Origin: Spirosoma endbachense | GTDB taxonomy: Bacteria; Bacteroidota; Bacteroidia; Cytophagales; Spirosomataceae | Length of the DNA stretch: 64,000 nt | Direction of reading: 5' to 3' | NCBI RefSeq assembly: GCF_010233585.1 | Contig: NZ_CP045997.1 | Span: 1,227,244 to 1,291,243, forward strand | Shown here: piece after piece, positions 42,623 to 51,440 of the stretch | Numbering within the stretch: position 1 is the stretch's first letter | Layout of the letters: each line of letters begins with the position of its first letter | Notes under the pieces: generated by a model | Database searches by the model: none | Told to the model about the DNA's origin: nothing | The model's input: only the letters and a program-made list of their open reading frames with translations | Made by a program: the position numbers and the translations under genes

Positions 42623-43930
42623 TCAAAGACGGATAATTTCCGCACCGATCGCATTCAGCCGGGTATCGATGTGTTGATAGCCCCGGTCAATCTGCTCAAT
42701 ATTGTCGATAATGCTGGTTCCCTGCGCCGACATGGCCGCAATGAGTAAGGCAACCCCTGCCCGAATATCGGGCGATGACATGCGGATACCTTTCAATGGT
42801 AATTGGCGGTTCAGGCCGACAACCGTAGCCCGATGTGGATCACAGAGAATAATCTGAGCACCCATATCGATCAGTTTGTCAACGAAGAACAACCGACTTT
42901 CAAACATTTTCTGGTGAATCAGCAACGTTCCCTGCGCCTGTACGGCTGTAACGAGCACAATACTGAGCAAATCGGGCGTAAAGCCAGGCCAGGGCGAATC
43001 AGCAACGGTCATCATACCGCCATCCAGAAAAGTTTCGATCTGGTAACGCTCCTGAGCCGGAATAAAAATATCATCACCCCGGAAGTCGACCTGAATACCT
43101 AGCCGCCGAAATTGATCAGGAATAATCCCAAGTTCTGGAATCCGGCAGTTTTTGATCGTTATTTCCGATTGGGTCATAGCGGCCAAACCAATGAACGAGC
43201 CAATCTCGATCATATCAGGCAGCATCGTATGTTCGGTGCCCTGAAGTTCCGAAACACCTTCAATCGTCAGTAAATTGGAGCCAACGCCAGAAATCTTTGC
43301 CCCCATCGAATTAAGCATCTTGCTCAATTGCTGTAGGTAAGGTTCGCAGGCAGCATTGTAGATTGTGGTCGTTCCTTCAGCCATCACGGCCGCCATCAGC
43401 ACGTTGGCTGTACCCGTCACCGATGCTTCATCGAGCAGCATATAGGTACCGCGCAGGTTGCTGGCGTCAACCTGATAATAGCCGCCATCATTGGCATCGT
43501 AGTTAAATTGAGCGCCGAGTTTCTCAAAACCCAGGAAGTGAGTATCCAGACGCCGACGGCCGATTTTATCACCACCAGGGCGTGGAATCCGGCCTTTTTT
43601 GAAACGGGCAAGCATGGGCCCTAACAACATAACCGAACCACGAAGGGCGGCTGCTTTTCGCTTGTAAGTATCGCTTTCCAGATAATCCAGATTGACATCT
43701 GACGCAACGAAACGATACGAATTTTCGCCAATTTTTGTTACCCAAACACCCAGATCGCCCAGCAGATCGATCAGCTGATTGACATCGCGGATGTTAGGAA
43801 TGTTATGGATTGTGACGGGTTCTTTCGTCAGCAAAACGGCACATAAAATTTGAAGGGCTTCGTTTTTTGCCCCTTGAGGAATCAGTTCACCCTTGAGCTT
43901 GCGCCCACCCGTAATTTGAAAAGAAGCCAT
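42623..43930 (-). CDS. murA: UDP-N-acetylglucosamine 1-carboxyvinyltransferase
   Basis: A 435-residue enzyme for the first committed step of peptidoglycan synthesis, adding enolpyruvate from PEP to UDP-GlcNAc. The N-terminal QGAKNEAL has the conserved Lys22-Asn23. In the catalytic loop PRPGGDKIGRRRLDTH, Asp121 stands where E. coli MurA has Cys115. This Cys-to-Asp form is active in other bacteria and gives natural fosfomycin resistance. Normal length. It follows the DUF4290-type gene on the same strand with an 85-nt gap holding a hairpin. Confidence 0.95.
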   Translation of the reverse strand: MASFQITGGRKLKGELIPQGAKNEALQILCAVLLTKEPVTIHNIPNIRDVNQLIDLLGDLGVWVTKIGENSYRFVASDVNLDYLESDTYKRKAAALRGSVMLLGPMLARFKKGRIPRPGGDKIGRRRLDTHFLGFEKLGAQFNYDANDGGYYQVDASNLRGTYMLLDEASVTGTANVLMAAVMAEGTTTIYNAACEPYLQQLSKMLNSMGAKISGVGSNLLTIEGVSELQGTEHTMLPDMIEIGSFIGLAAMTQSEITIKNCRIPELGIIPDQFRRLGIQVDFRGDDIFIPAQERYQIETFLDGGMMTVADSPWPGFTPDLLSIVLVTAVQAQGTLLIHQKMFESRLFFVDKLIDMGAQIILCDPHRATVVGLNRQLPLKGIRMSSPDIRAGVALLIAAMSAQGTSIIDNIEQIDRGYQHIDTRLNAIGAEIIRL

Positions 43931-43949
43931 TGATTGGAGGATAAATTAT

Positions 43950-44001
43950 AAATGATGAATAATAAATGCTTTTTCGAACAGGCATTTATCATCCATCATT
44001 T
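43950..44001. terminator. 20-bp near-perfect hairpin between the DUF4290-type gene and murA
   Basis: Arms 43950-43969 and 43982-44001 (AAATGATG... / ...CATCATTT) pair except for two wobble positions around a 12-nt loop. Confidence 0.6.
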
Positions 44002-44015
44002 AGGAGTACTGATAA

Positions 44016-44825
44016 TTAGCGTCTACGACGGTCGTTGTTGCGATTGTTTGGCCGCCCGCCCTGATTCTGACCGTCGCCACGGTTACCAAAGTTGCGCGGG
44101 TTACCGCCGTCGTTGCGGTTATTGGGGCGACCCGGAGGTCCGTCGTTCCGGTTGTTACGGCCGAAGTTACGCTGGTTACCGCCTTCATTCCGGTTATTCT
44201 GACGTCCCTGATTTGGTCCGTCGCCCCGGTTATTGCGATTCTGATTACCACCGAAGTTGCCGCCGACGCGTTGGGGTTGTGTTTGGTCGCCGGTGCGTTC
44301 GCGGGGAGTTGCCTCAACCAGTCCCTGTTCCCGAATTAGCTTGATATCGTCGGCGAGTTTACCATTCGAAAGCTCCAGCAGACTCTGATAGATGGTTTCA
44401 TCCTCAACAGATTCCTTATTCCAGGCTTGATAAAAAGTGCGCATCAATCGGGTCAGATACGACACAAAAGCGCGTTTTTCTTCAGGATCTTCAACCGAAA
44501 TGGCTTTCGCTATTAATAAATCGACGTTTCGGCCAAAGTGTTTGAACTTCAGATGGTGCGTATTATAAGGAACTCGCTGGGGCTTTTTGCCTAAAGCCTC
44601 TTCCGATGGGGGTGGGTAGGGGCTATCGACGTCTAAAGTAAAATCTGACATGATGTACAGGTCATCCCACAGTTTGTTGTAGTAGTCCTGACCATCCTTC
44701 ATGTTAGGGTGAATTTGCCGCATCAACTCAATCAGGATATGCGCGTAACGAGTACGTTTTTCCCGATCTTCGATGTTGACCATATTGTCAACCAGCTTCT
44801 GGATACTACTTCCGTATTCTTTCAA
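44016..44825 (-). CDS. DUF4290-type protein with Asn/Arg/Gly-rich tail
   Basis: About 269 residues from a TTG start at 44825. The N-terminal 170 residues match DUF4290 (EYGSSIQKLV, IEDREKRTRYAHILIELM, YNTHHLKFKHFGRN), a Bacteroidota family of unknown role often next to murA. The last 75 residues are low complexity: repeated RNNRNDG and NQRNFG units ending in DRRRR, likely disordered and RNA- or anion-binding. The frame is open upstream to an ATG at 44942, but a full promoter at 44854-44884 lies inside that extension, so the TTG is preferred. Confidence 0.8.
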   Translation of the reverse strand: MKEYGSSIQKLVDNMVNIEDREKRTRYAHILIELMRQIHPNMKDGQDYYNKLWDDLYIMSDFTLDVDSPYPPPSEEALGKKPQRVPYNTHHLKFKHFGRNVDLLIAKAISVEDPEEKRAFVSYLTRLMRTFYQAWNKESVEDETIYQSLLELSNGKLADDIKLIREQGLVEATPRERTGDQTQPQRVGGNFGGNQNRNNRGDGPNQGRQNNRNEGGNQRNFGRNNRNDGPPGRPNNRNDGGNPRNFGNRGDGQNQGGRPNNRNNDRRRR

Positions 44826-44853
44826 GGGCTTTGCCTGATTCGTGTAAAGAAAA

Positions 44854-44884
44854 CAAAAGTACAAAGAATGCGGCAGGGAGCAAA
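44854..44884 (-). promoter_or_regulatory. complete promoter for the DUF4290-type/murA operon
   Basis: On the minus strand TTTG (44884-44881), then 19 nt, then TACTTTTG (44861-44854) match the Bacteroidota -33 TTTG and -7 TAnnTTTG consensus with correct spacing. The predicted start near 44848 rules out the upstream ATG and supports the TTG at 44825. Confidence 0.72.
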
Positions 44885-44911
44885 GGGCAGGGGAGTGTAG
44901 AAAAGAAGCAT

Positions 44912-44919
44912 TACCTTTG
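44912..44919 (+). promoter_or_regulatory. -7 promoter box for the MATE gene
   Basis: TACCTTTG matches TAnnTTTG and lies 22 nt before the ATG at 44941. It is divergent from the DUF4290-type promoter, 28 nt away from its -33 end. Confidence 0.5.
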
Positions 44920-44940
44920 TTGACAATTGCACTCCGCCCC

Positions 44941-46344
44941 ATGTTTGCTGCGATCCGCTCTTTGCCAGGTATCTATCGTCCCGAATTCGCTGATACATTT
45001 CGATTAAGCGTCCCAATTATCATTGCCCAGTTAGGCGTTGTGTTAATGGGCGTTACGGATAATCTGTTTGTTGGGCGGCTGTTGGGGGCTGTGCCATTGG
45101 GAGCCGCGGGGCTGGCCAATTCGCTCTCATTCCTGATGTCGAGTATTGGGGTTGGCGGACTGACGGTAGTAGCTGCTTTGGTATCGAAAGCGCATAGCCA
45201 GCATGATGCGGCTGCCATCAACCGTTTATTTCGGGGTGGCTTGCGTGTTGCCATACTTTTCAGCCTGGTATTTGGAGGACTATCGGCCTTGTTAGCGTTC
45301 AACTTTAGTCTTTTTGGACAAACGGCAGAGGTGACCAAACTAGCGCGGGATTTTATGCTGATTCTGAGCCTGTCGCTGTTCCCTTTGCTGATATTCGTGG
45401 CAGCCCGGCAACTCGCCGACGGATTACGTCACCCTCGGGTGGCCATGGCGATAACCATGTCGGCATTGGCCCTAAATGCTTTCTTCAATTATGTACTCAT
45501 CAAGGGAGTAGGTCCATTTCCTGAATTAGGACTAATGGGATCGGCAACAGCTACTTTACTTTCCCGGCTGTTTATGGCGGGAGCGATGCTTGCCTATATC
45601 TTTCGATCAGCCCGATTTCAGCCCTATTTACAAAAGGCGTTTCGTCATTTACCCTCTGGCGAGGAAGTGAAGACAATTCTTGCGTTAGGCGTACCGGGAG
45701 GATTGACGTTTTTCTTTGAAGTCGCTACGTTTTCACTGGCGGTCGTAATTGTTGGCTGGCTGGGAGAAGATCGACTCGCTGCCCACCAGATTGCCATCAA
45801 TATGGCATCGGTAACGTATATGATGGCTACGGGTATTTCATCGGCTGCGGCTATTCGGGTGAGCGCAGCGGTCGGACGAGGGAGTCGTGAAGGCGTTTTC
45901 CGCGCAGGCGTTGCCGCTTTTATGCTGTCAATCAGCTTCATGAGTTTGGCCGCCGTACTGTTTCTCACGGCGAATGACTGGCTTGTATCTTTGTATATCC
46001 GCGATAATCCAGAGGTTATGCGGATAGCGGCTTCGTTGGTGATTATTGGCGGCTTCTTTCAACTTTCCGACGGTATTCAGGTAGTAGCGTTGGGTAGTTT
46101 GCGTGGGTTGTCGGATGTCAATGTGCCGACCGTCATTACGCTCTTTTCGTACTGGATAGTAGCCTTACCCTTGAGCTATGTACTGGCTTTCCCACTTCAT
46201 ATGGATGCCATTGGGGTCTGGATTGGTCTATTATTAGGACTGAGCATTGCGGCCATATTACTGACTATTCGATTTTTCCGGCGATTGGGCCGCATCAATT
46301 ATGGTGTTCCCGTTGAATCGATACCACGAGGTATTAGTAGCTGA
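44941..46344 (+). CDS. MATE family efflux transporter
   Basis: About 467 residues with twelve predicted membrane helices in two homologous halves; the first half begins FRLSVPIIIAQLGVVLMGVTDNLFVGRLLG, the second near PGGLTFFFEVATFSLAVVIVGWLG, both typical of MatE domains. It exports cationic drugs or metabolites in exchange for Na+ or H+. A TTG at 44917 opens the frame earlier, but the ATG at 44941 is preferred and follows a TAnnTTTG box. No regulator gene is adjacent. Confidence 0.92.
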   Translation: MFAAIRSLPGIYRPEFADTFRLSVPIIIAQLGVVLMGVTDNLFVGRLLGAVPLGAAGLANSLSFLMSSIGVGGLTVVAALVSKAHSQHDAAAINRLFRGGLRVAILFSLVFGGLSALLAFNFSLFGQTAEVTKLARDFMLILSLSLFPLLIFVAARQLADGLRHPRVAMAITMSALALNAFFNYVLIKGVGPFPELGLMGSATATLLSRLFMAGAMLAYIFRSARFQPYLQKAFRHLPSGEEVKTILALGVPGGLTFFFEVATFSLAVVIVGWLGEDRLAAHQIAINMASVTYMMATGISSAAAIRVSAAVGRGSREGVFRAGVAAFMLSISFMSLAAVLFLTANDWLVSLYIRDNPEVMRIAASLVIIGGFFQLSDGIQVVALGSLRGLSDVNVPTVITLFSYWIVALPLSYVLAFPLHMDAIGVWIGLLLGLSIAAILLTIRFFRRLGRINYGVPVESIPRGISS

Positions 46345-46707
46345 TCACGAACTGGCCGTTTACGAGCTTCTGAAATCGGGCCTCTGCGCATTTTTGCTGG
46401 CCGTACGAAGATTGCCAATAAGTAAATAGATTTTATAATAGCATATAGTGTCGATAGGGATTAAGCCTATAATCAAGTGATTGTCAGCTAGACACATTTC
46501 TGATTGTCTGGCAGTTAATTGGTAGTATAGGTAGATTAAATAGAATATTATTTGAATTGTACTAGGTAGAATTAGCATTATAATTAGAAAATCGGAAGAT
46601 GTAGGTATCATTGTGCATCATCGATTTGATGAATGTGTCTTTTCTTTTTCAGGTAGATAGTTTCGTCAAATCCTCAGTCAATACATGTACCTCTAAATCT
46701 AGTTCCT
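46345..46707. other. AT-rich region upstream of susC
   Basis: A 363-nt AT-rich gap between the MATE gene and the SusC-like gene. Short frames here lack coding character. It must hold the susC promoter, but I cannot place a convincing TAnnTTTG box or operator. Confidence 0.5.
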
Positions 46708-49700
46708 ATGACTATTTATTTACTCAACCATGGGCGAAAAAGACTTCGGCAGTGGTGGCTATTGAGCCTACTTGTGCTGGCCTCATCGGTCGGCTACGCT
46801 CAGACAATCATCACCGGAACCGTTACCGACGGAAGCACCGGTGAAGTACTGGCCGGAACCACAGTTCAGGTTAAAGGGACCAACGTCGGTGCAACGAGCG
46901 ATGCGAAAGGGCAGTATCAGATTTCGCTGCCTGCCACTGGAAAAGTGCTTGTATTCTCGTTTATCGGGTATCAGCCTACCGAGGTTACAGTTGGGAGCCG
47001 AAGCGTCGTTGATGTGAAGTTGACCAATTCCGATAATGCACTCAGCGAAGTGGTGGTGGTGGGTTATGGTGTGCAGAACCGACGTGACATTACGACGGCG
47101 ATCGGCTCCGTAAAAGCAAGAGATCTCGCCAATCAGCCCGTTGCCAGTTTCGATCAGGCGCTGGCCGCCAAAATCGCGGGTGTGCAGGTGACACAGACAT
47201 CGGGAGCGCCGGGGGCGGCTCTATCTGTGCGGGTCAGGGGCACAGGATCGATCAGTGCTGGTAATGATCCGTTGTATGTGATTGATGGAATTCCGCTTTC
47301 GCGCGATACCAAATATGCCACCGGCAGCACCAATACCCAGTTTCCTGATAATCCTATTAATGTACTCAGCACGATCAATACCGATGATATTGAGAGTATT
47401 GAAGTGCTGAAAGATGCTTCGGCTGCAGCTATTTATGGATCGCGCGGTTCCAACGGCGTTGTGTTGCTGACCACTAAACGGGGTAAGGAGGGCAAAACAG
47501 TCATTAGTTATGATTCCTATGTTGGGGTGCAGCAGGTTTCCAAAAAGATCGATATGATCAACGCCTATGAGTACGCTCAATTAAGCGCTGAAGCAAAAAA
47601 TAATGCCTATATCGACCGAAATCCAACGGGGAAAATAACCGATTCTAACGATACTCGGAACAAGGGAGTAGGTGCGCCAAGTACGCTTATTCAACCTGAA
47701 ATAGTGCCTTACCTCTCTAATCAGCCAGGATTGACCAACACCGACTGGCAGGATGCTATTTTCCGGTCAGCAACCATTCAGAACCATACACTTTCCATCT
47801 CGGGGGGTAAAGACAATGTTCGGTTCTATGTGTCGGGTAATTACCTCAATCAGCGGGGTGTCGTGATCAACTCCGGCTACAAACGCTACAGTGCGCGAGC
47901 CAATGTTGAAGTAAAAAGCGGTCATTTGACGGCTGGAATCAATCTGAATCCGACTTATGGATACCATGATCTCATTAAGGCCGAAGGGCCATATCTGGGC
48001 GAGGGGGTTATAGGTCTGGCTTTGCAAATGCCGCCAATCTTCCCGGTCTACAACGCCGACGGCTCGTATAACTGGGGCGGTAATGCCTGGGGATACGGGG
48101 CTACATCGATCCTGAATCCGGTTGCTATAGCCAATCAGGTTAGCGATAAAATGAGCCAGTTGCGGCTGCTGGGTAATGTTTACGCCCAATACAACATCAC
48201 AAAAGACCTGTCGTATCGACTCAGCCTTGGCACCGACATCAATAGCTTCCAGCGCGATTATTACCGGCCATCGACGCTGGAAATCCGCGACCGTAAGGGA
48301 GCGTCTGTACCGACAGGTTTCTCGCGGGCGCAGAATTTTGTGGATTGGCTCGTCGAAAATACCCTGAATTATAGCCATTCTTTCGGAGCGCATAACGTAT
48401 CGGCACTGGCGGGTTTCACATCGCAGAAAGACCGCCGGGTTGCCAATGAACTGACGGCCACAAACTATCCGAACGATTTGGTTTACACACTCAACGCAGG
48501 ACAAGTGTCGTCGGGTAGCTCCGACATTCAGGAGTGGTCATTGTTATCGTATCTGGGTCGTGTTCAATATGATTACAACGGAAAATACCTGTTGTCGGCA
48601 GCTGTCCGGGCTGATGGTTCCTCCCGTTTCGGAAGCGACAATCGCTGGGGTTATTTTCCTTCCGTTTCTGGAGGCTGGAACGTGTCGCAGGAGTCGTTCC
48701 TGAAATCGGCGACGTGGTTGAGTGATCTGAAACTTCGCGCCAGCTACGGGCTGACGGGTAATTTCCAGATTCCGAATTATGGGTCGATCAGCTTGCTGAG
48801 CTACTCAAACTACATTCTTGGGCCTGAAACAATCGTAAGTGGTCTGGCACCCAGTAATTCGGCGAACCCCAAGCTGAGATGGGAGAAAACAGCCATGTTT
48901 GATATAGGGTTCGATGCAAGCTTTTTTCGCAATAAGCTGAATCTGACCGTCGATTATTACAATGCCAATACCTCTGATCTGCTGCTCAATGTGCCGGTTC
49001 CACGCGCGTCGGGATTCAGCACCGAATTGCAGAACATTGGCAAAGTAAATAATCAGGGGCTGGAATTTACGCTCGGCACACATCAGACGTTCGGTCGGTT
49101 TCGCTGGGATGCCAGTGCTAACATTGCCGCTAACCGAAACAAGGTGAAAGCACTCGGACCCGCCGGTGATCCAATCATTGTGGCGGGTGGTGTGGCCGGA
49201 GCGCAGTTCATCACACAAATCGGGCGTCCGATTGGCGAATACTATACCATGATTTACGATGGTGTGTTTAAAAATCAGGCTGAGATCGATGCGTATCCAC
49301 ATACGACCACGACCCGCCCCGGCGATTTCAAATTCATCGATATGAATAAAGACGGTAAAATTGACTTCAGCAGCGACCGGGCCGTTACGGGCAGCTATTT
49401 TCCGAAATATACGTTTGGGTTTAATACGAATCTGGCTTATGCTGGATTTGATCTGGGCATTGCTGTGCAGGGCGTTCAGGGACATAAAATTCTGAACCTG
49501 ATCCGTCGGTATATCTACAATATGGAAGGAAACGGTAATCTGTTTAAAGGAGCGCTGGACCGCTGGCAGTCGCCTGAGAACCCCGGCAATGGGTTGGTTA
49601 ACCGTGCCAATCGGCTGGCATCAGGTTCGAACGGGGAAATTTCGACCTGGCATATTGAAGATGGTTCGTATGTGCGTATCCGTACCATTACACTGGGGTA

Positions 49701-49908
49701 TACATTGCCCACTACGCTACTGAATCGGTTGCATGTTAGCCGGGCGCGTGTCTACGTGACAACGCAGAATCCATTCACATTTACCAAATACCTTGGCTTT
49801 AATCCAGAGGTGAATAGCCGTCCAGACAGTGCGCTTTCATCGGGTGAAGATTACGGAACTTATCCATTACCCCGCACAACATCGGTTGGTATTAACCTCT
49901 CATTCTGA
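46708..49908 (+). CDS. SusC/RagA-family TonB-linked outer-membrane protein
   Basis: A 1066-residue transporter: signal peptide ending near GYAQ (residue 32), a carboxypeptidase-like CarboxypepD_reg domain (about 33-115), the SusC-type TonB-box region SEVVVVGYG, a plug (about 120-235) with YVIDGIPL and VLKDASAAAIYGSRGSNGVVL, and a barrel ending RTTSVGINLSF. It pairs with the SusD-like lipoprotein directly downstream to import a large nutrient, usually a glycan or peptide. No glycan-degrading enzyme, anti-sigma factor or regulator is adjacent, so the substrate is unknown. Confidence 0.95.
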   Translation: MTIYLLNHGRKRLRQWWLLSLLVLASSVGYAQTIITGTVTDGSTGEVLAGTTVQVKGTNVGATSDAKGQYQISLPATGKVLVFSFIGYQPTEVTVGSRSVVDVKLTNSDNALSEVVVVGYGVQNRRDITTAIGSVKARDLANQPVASFDQALAAKIAGVQVTQTSGAPGAALSVRVRGTGSISAGNDPLYVIDGIPLSRDTKYATGSTNTQFPDNPINVLSTINTDDIESIEVLKDASAAAIYGSRGSNGVVLLTTKRGKEGKTVISYDSYVGVQQVSKKIDMINAYEYAQLSAEAKNNAYIDRNPTGKITDSNDTRNKGVGAPSTLIQPEIVPYLSNQPGLTNTDWQDAIFRSATIQNHTLSISGGKDNVRFYVSGNYLNQRGVVINSGYKRYSARANVEVKSGHLTAGINLNPTYGYHDLIKAEGPYLGEGVIGLALQMPPIFPVYNADGSYNWGGNAWGYGATSILNPVAIANQVSDKMSQLRLLGNVYAQYNITKDLSYRLSLGTDINSFQRDYYRPSTLEIRDRKGASVPTGFSRAQNFVDWLVENTLNYSHSFGAHNVSALAGFTSQKDRRVANELTATNYPNDLVYTLNAGQVSSGSSDIQEWSLLSYLGRVQYDYNGKYLLSAAVRADGSSRFGSDNRWGYFPSVSGGWNVSQESFLKSATWLSDLKLRASYGLTGNFQIPNYGSISLLSYSNYILGPETIVSGLAPSNSANPKLRWEKTAMFDIGFDASFFRNKLNLTVDYYNANTSDLLLNVPVPRASGFSTELQNIGKVNNQGLEFTLGTHQTFGRFRWDASANIAANRNKVKALGPAGDPIIVAGGVAGAQFITQIGRPIGEYYTMIYDGVFKNQAEIDAYPHTTTTRPGDFKFIDMNKDGKIDFSSDRAVTGSYFPKYTFGFNTNLAYAGFDLGIAVQGVQGHKILNLIRRYIYNMEGNGNLFKGALDRWQSPENPGNGLVNRANRLASGSNGEISTWHIEDGSYVRIRTITLGYTLPTTLLNRLHVSRARVYVTTQNPFTFTKYLGFNPEVNSRPDSALSSGEDYGTYPLPRTTSVGINLSF

Positions 49909-49909
49909 C

Positions 49910-51298
49910 ATGGCCATGAAAAAGATAACCTTACTTTTTATTTCACTAATTAGCCTCTCGGCTTGCCAGAAGGATTTTCTGGACTTAAAACCTTTGTCGC
50001 AGCCAAACGTAGACAACTTCTACAAAACGGCAAACGATTTTGGAAATGCTGTCAATGGTGCTTATGATGCGTTGCAAAGTGCCAATCAGTATGGGGGCGA
50101 CTTCAATACATTGATTGAAGCGCGTGGCGATAATGTACTTGATAATGACCCATCCTCGGGTTCCGGTCTGCGTTACAACATAGACCGTTTCATTGAACCA
50201 ACCACAAACACAGTTCTGCGCGATACGTGGGGGAGTTTGTATACGGGCATCAATCGTTGCAACCTGATACTGGATAAGATCGACGGTGTAACGATGGACG
50301 CGACTTTGAAGGCACGTTATAAAGGGGAAGCACAGTTTATCCGGGCTCTGTCGTACTTCAATCTAGTGCGGTTGTGGGGTAAAGTGCCACTCGTTTTAAC
50401 GGCCGGAACAACCACCGAAGCCCGATCCTTTTCACGCAACGAAGTAGCTGATATTTATGCCGCTATTGAAAAGGATTTGACAGCCGCAGCCGCTGGTTTG
50501 CCGGTAAGCTATACGGGTAATGATATTGGCCGCGCAACAACGGGTTCGGCTAAAGGCTTGCTGGGTAAAGTGTATGTGACGGAAAAGAAATATGATCTGG
50601 CCGTTCCTCTCCTAAGGGATCTGGTGAACGGAACGACCTATCAGTTGCTGCCCAATATTGCCGATGTGTTTCTGGTCACGAACAAAAACAATGCAGAACT
50701 TTTATTTGCTGTAAAATTCAAGAAGGGTGGTTTATTGGGCGAAGGGCATGGTTCTTGGTTTGGTACCAGCATTGGCGACCCCATTGAACCGTCGTTGCGG
50801 ACCGCCTATCCGGCGGGCGATAAACGACTTCCACTAACGGTTATGATTCCGGTACCTACCAGTATCAACGCTGTACCGAGGAAGTATTACGATGAACTGT
50901 CAGGGACAAACGATGTCGGTAATGATTTCCCGGTATTGCGGTTTGCCGATGTGATTCTGCTCTATGCCGAAGCCTTAAATGAGGTAGGTTACCAGGCAGA
51001 CGGTGATGCATTCAAAGCCCTAAATCGGGTTCGCACGCGGGCGGGCGTGGCAAACTATACAGCTGCTCAACTGGCAACTAAAGAAGCTTTCCGGACAGCC
51101 ATTATCAATGAACGGCGGCTGGAACTAGCTCTGGAAAGTGACCGGTGGTTCGATCTGATTCGAACAGGAGCCGCTGTGGATGCTATAAAAGTGACCGGCA
51201 TTACGATGCCCCCTTACCGTACGGTCTATCCAGTGCCCCAGTCTGAAATTGATGTGTATAACAATAAAACCACGTTTCCTCAAAACGACGGTTATTGA
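49910..51298 (+). CDS. SusD/RagB-family nutrient-binding lipoprotein
   Basis: About 462 residues. Lipobox LSAC lies at the end of the leader (Cys19), followed by KDFLDLKP, the usual SusD N-terminus. A TPR-like SusD core holds AQFIRALSYFNLVRLWGKVPL and FADVILLYAEALNEVG, and the end has NERRLELALESDRWFDLIR. It caps the SusC barrel on the cell surface. The ATG at 49910 is one base after the susC stop (alternative ATG 49916). A strong terminator follows. Confidence 0.93.
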   Translation: MAMKKITLLFISLISLSACQKDFLDLKPLSQPNVDNFYKTANDFGNAVNGAYDALQSANQYGGDFNTLIEARGDNVLDNDPSSGSGLRYNIDRFIEPTTNTVLRDTWGSLYTGINRCNLILDKIDGVTMDATLKARYKGEAQFIRALSYFNLVRLWGKVPLVLTAGTTTEARSFSRNEVADIYAAIEKDLTAAAAGLPVSYTGNDIGRATTGSAKGLLGKVYVTEKKYDLAVPLLRDLVNGTTYQLLPNIADVFLVTNKNNAELLFAVKFKKGGLLGEGHGSWFGTSIGDPIEPSLRTAYPAGDKRLPLTVMIPVPTSINAVPRKYYDELSGTNDVGNDFPVLRFADVILLYAEALNEVGYQADGDAFKALNRVRTRAGVANYTAAQLATKEAFRTAIINERRLELALESDRWFDLIRTGAAVDAIKVTGITMPPYRTVYPVPQSEIDVYNNKTTFPQNDGY

Positions 51299-51318
51299 TT
51301 TGAAGGAACTATCAACTG

Positions 51319-51357
51319 AAACCCCCTGACTGGAATTATCTTCAGTCAGGGGGTTTT
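51319..51357 (+). terminator. terminator of the susCD operon
   Basis: AAACCCCCTGACTG (51319-51332) pairs with CAGTCAGGGGGTTT (51343-51356) around a 10-nt loop and ends in a T-run, 20 nt after the susD stop. Confidence 0.8.
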
Positions 51358-51440
51358 GGTTGATAGAATATATGTTCGATTAAGGACTTAAAAGGTTAGT
51401 ATAAGTGCATTTTATTTTGATAACTAAATACGTGTAGCCG

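Noticed and set aside
44822..45016. Alternative minus-strand frame over the MATE gene start
   Set aside because: It covers both divergent promoters and overlaps a clear membrane protein.
46360..46611. 83-codon minus-strand hydrophobic frame upstream of susC
   Set aside because: Hydrophobic residues follow from AT-rich codons; no start signal or conserved pattern.
47767..48504. 245-codon minus-strand frame inside susC
   Set aside because: Antisense shadow of a SusC barrel; composition is odd and no family is recognisable.
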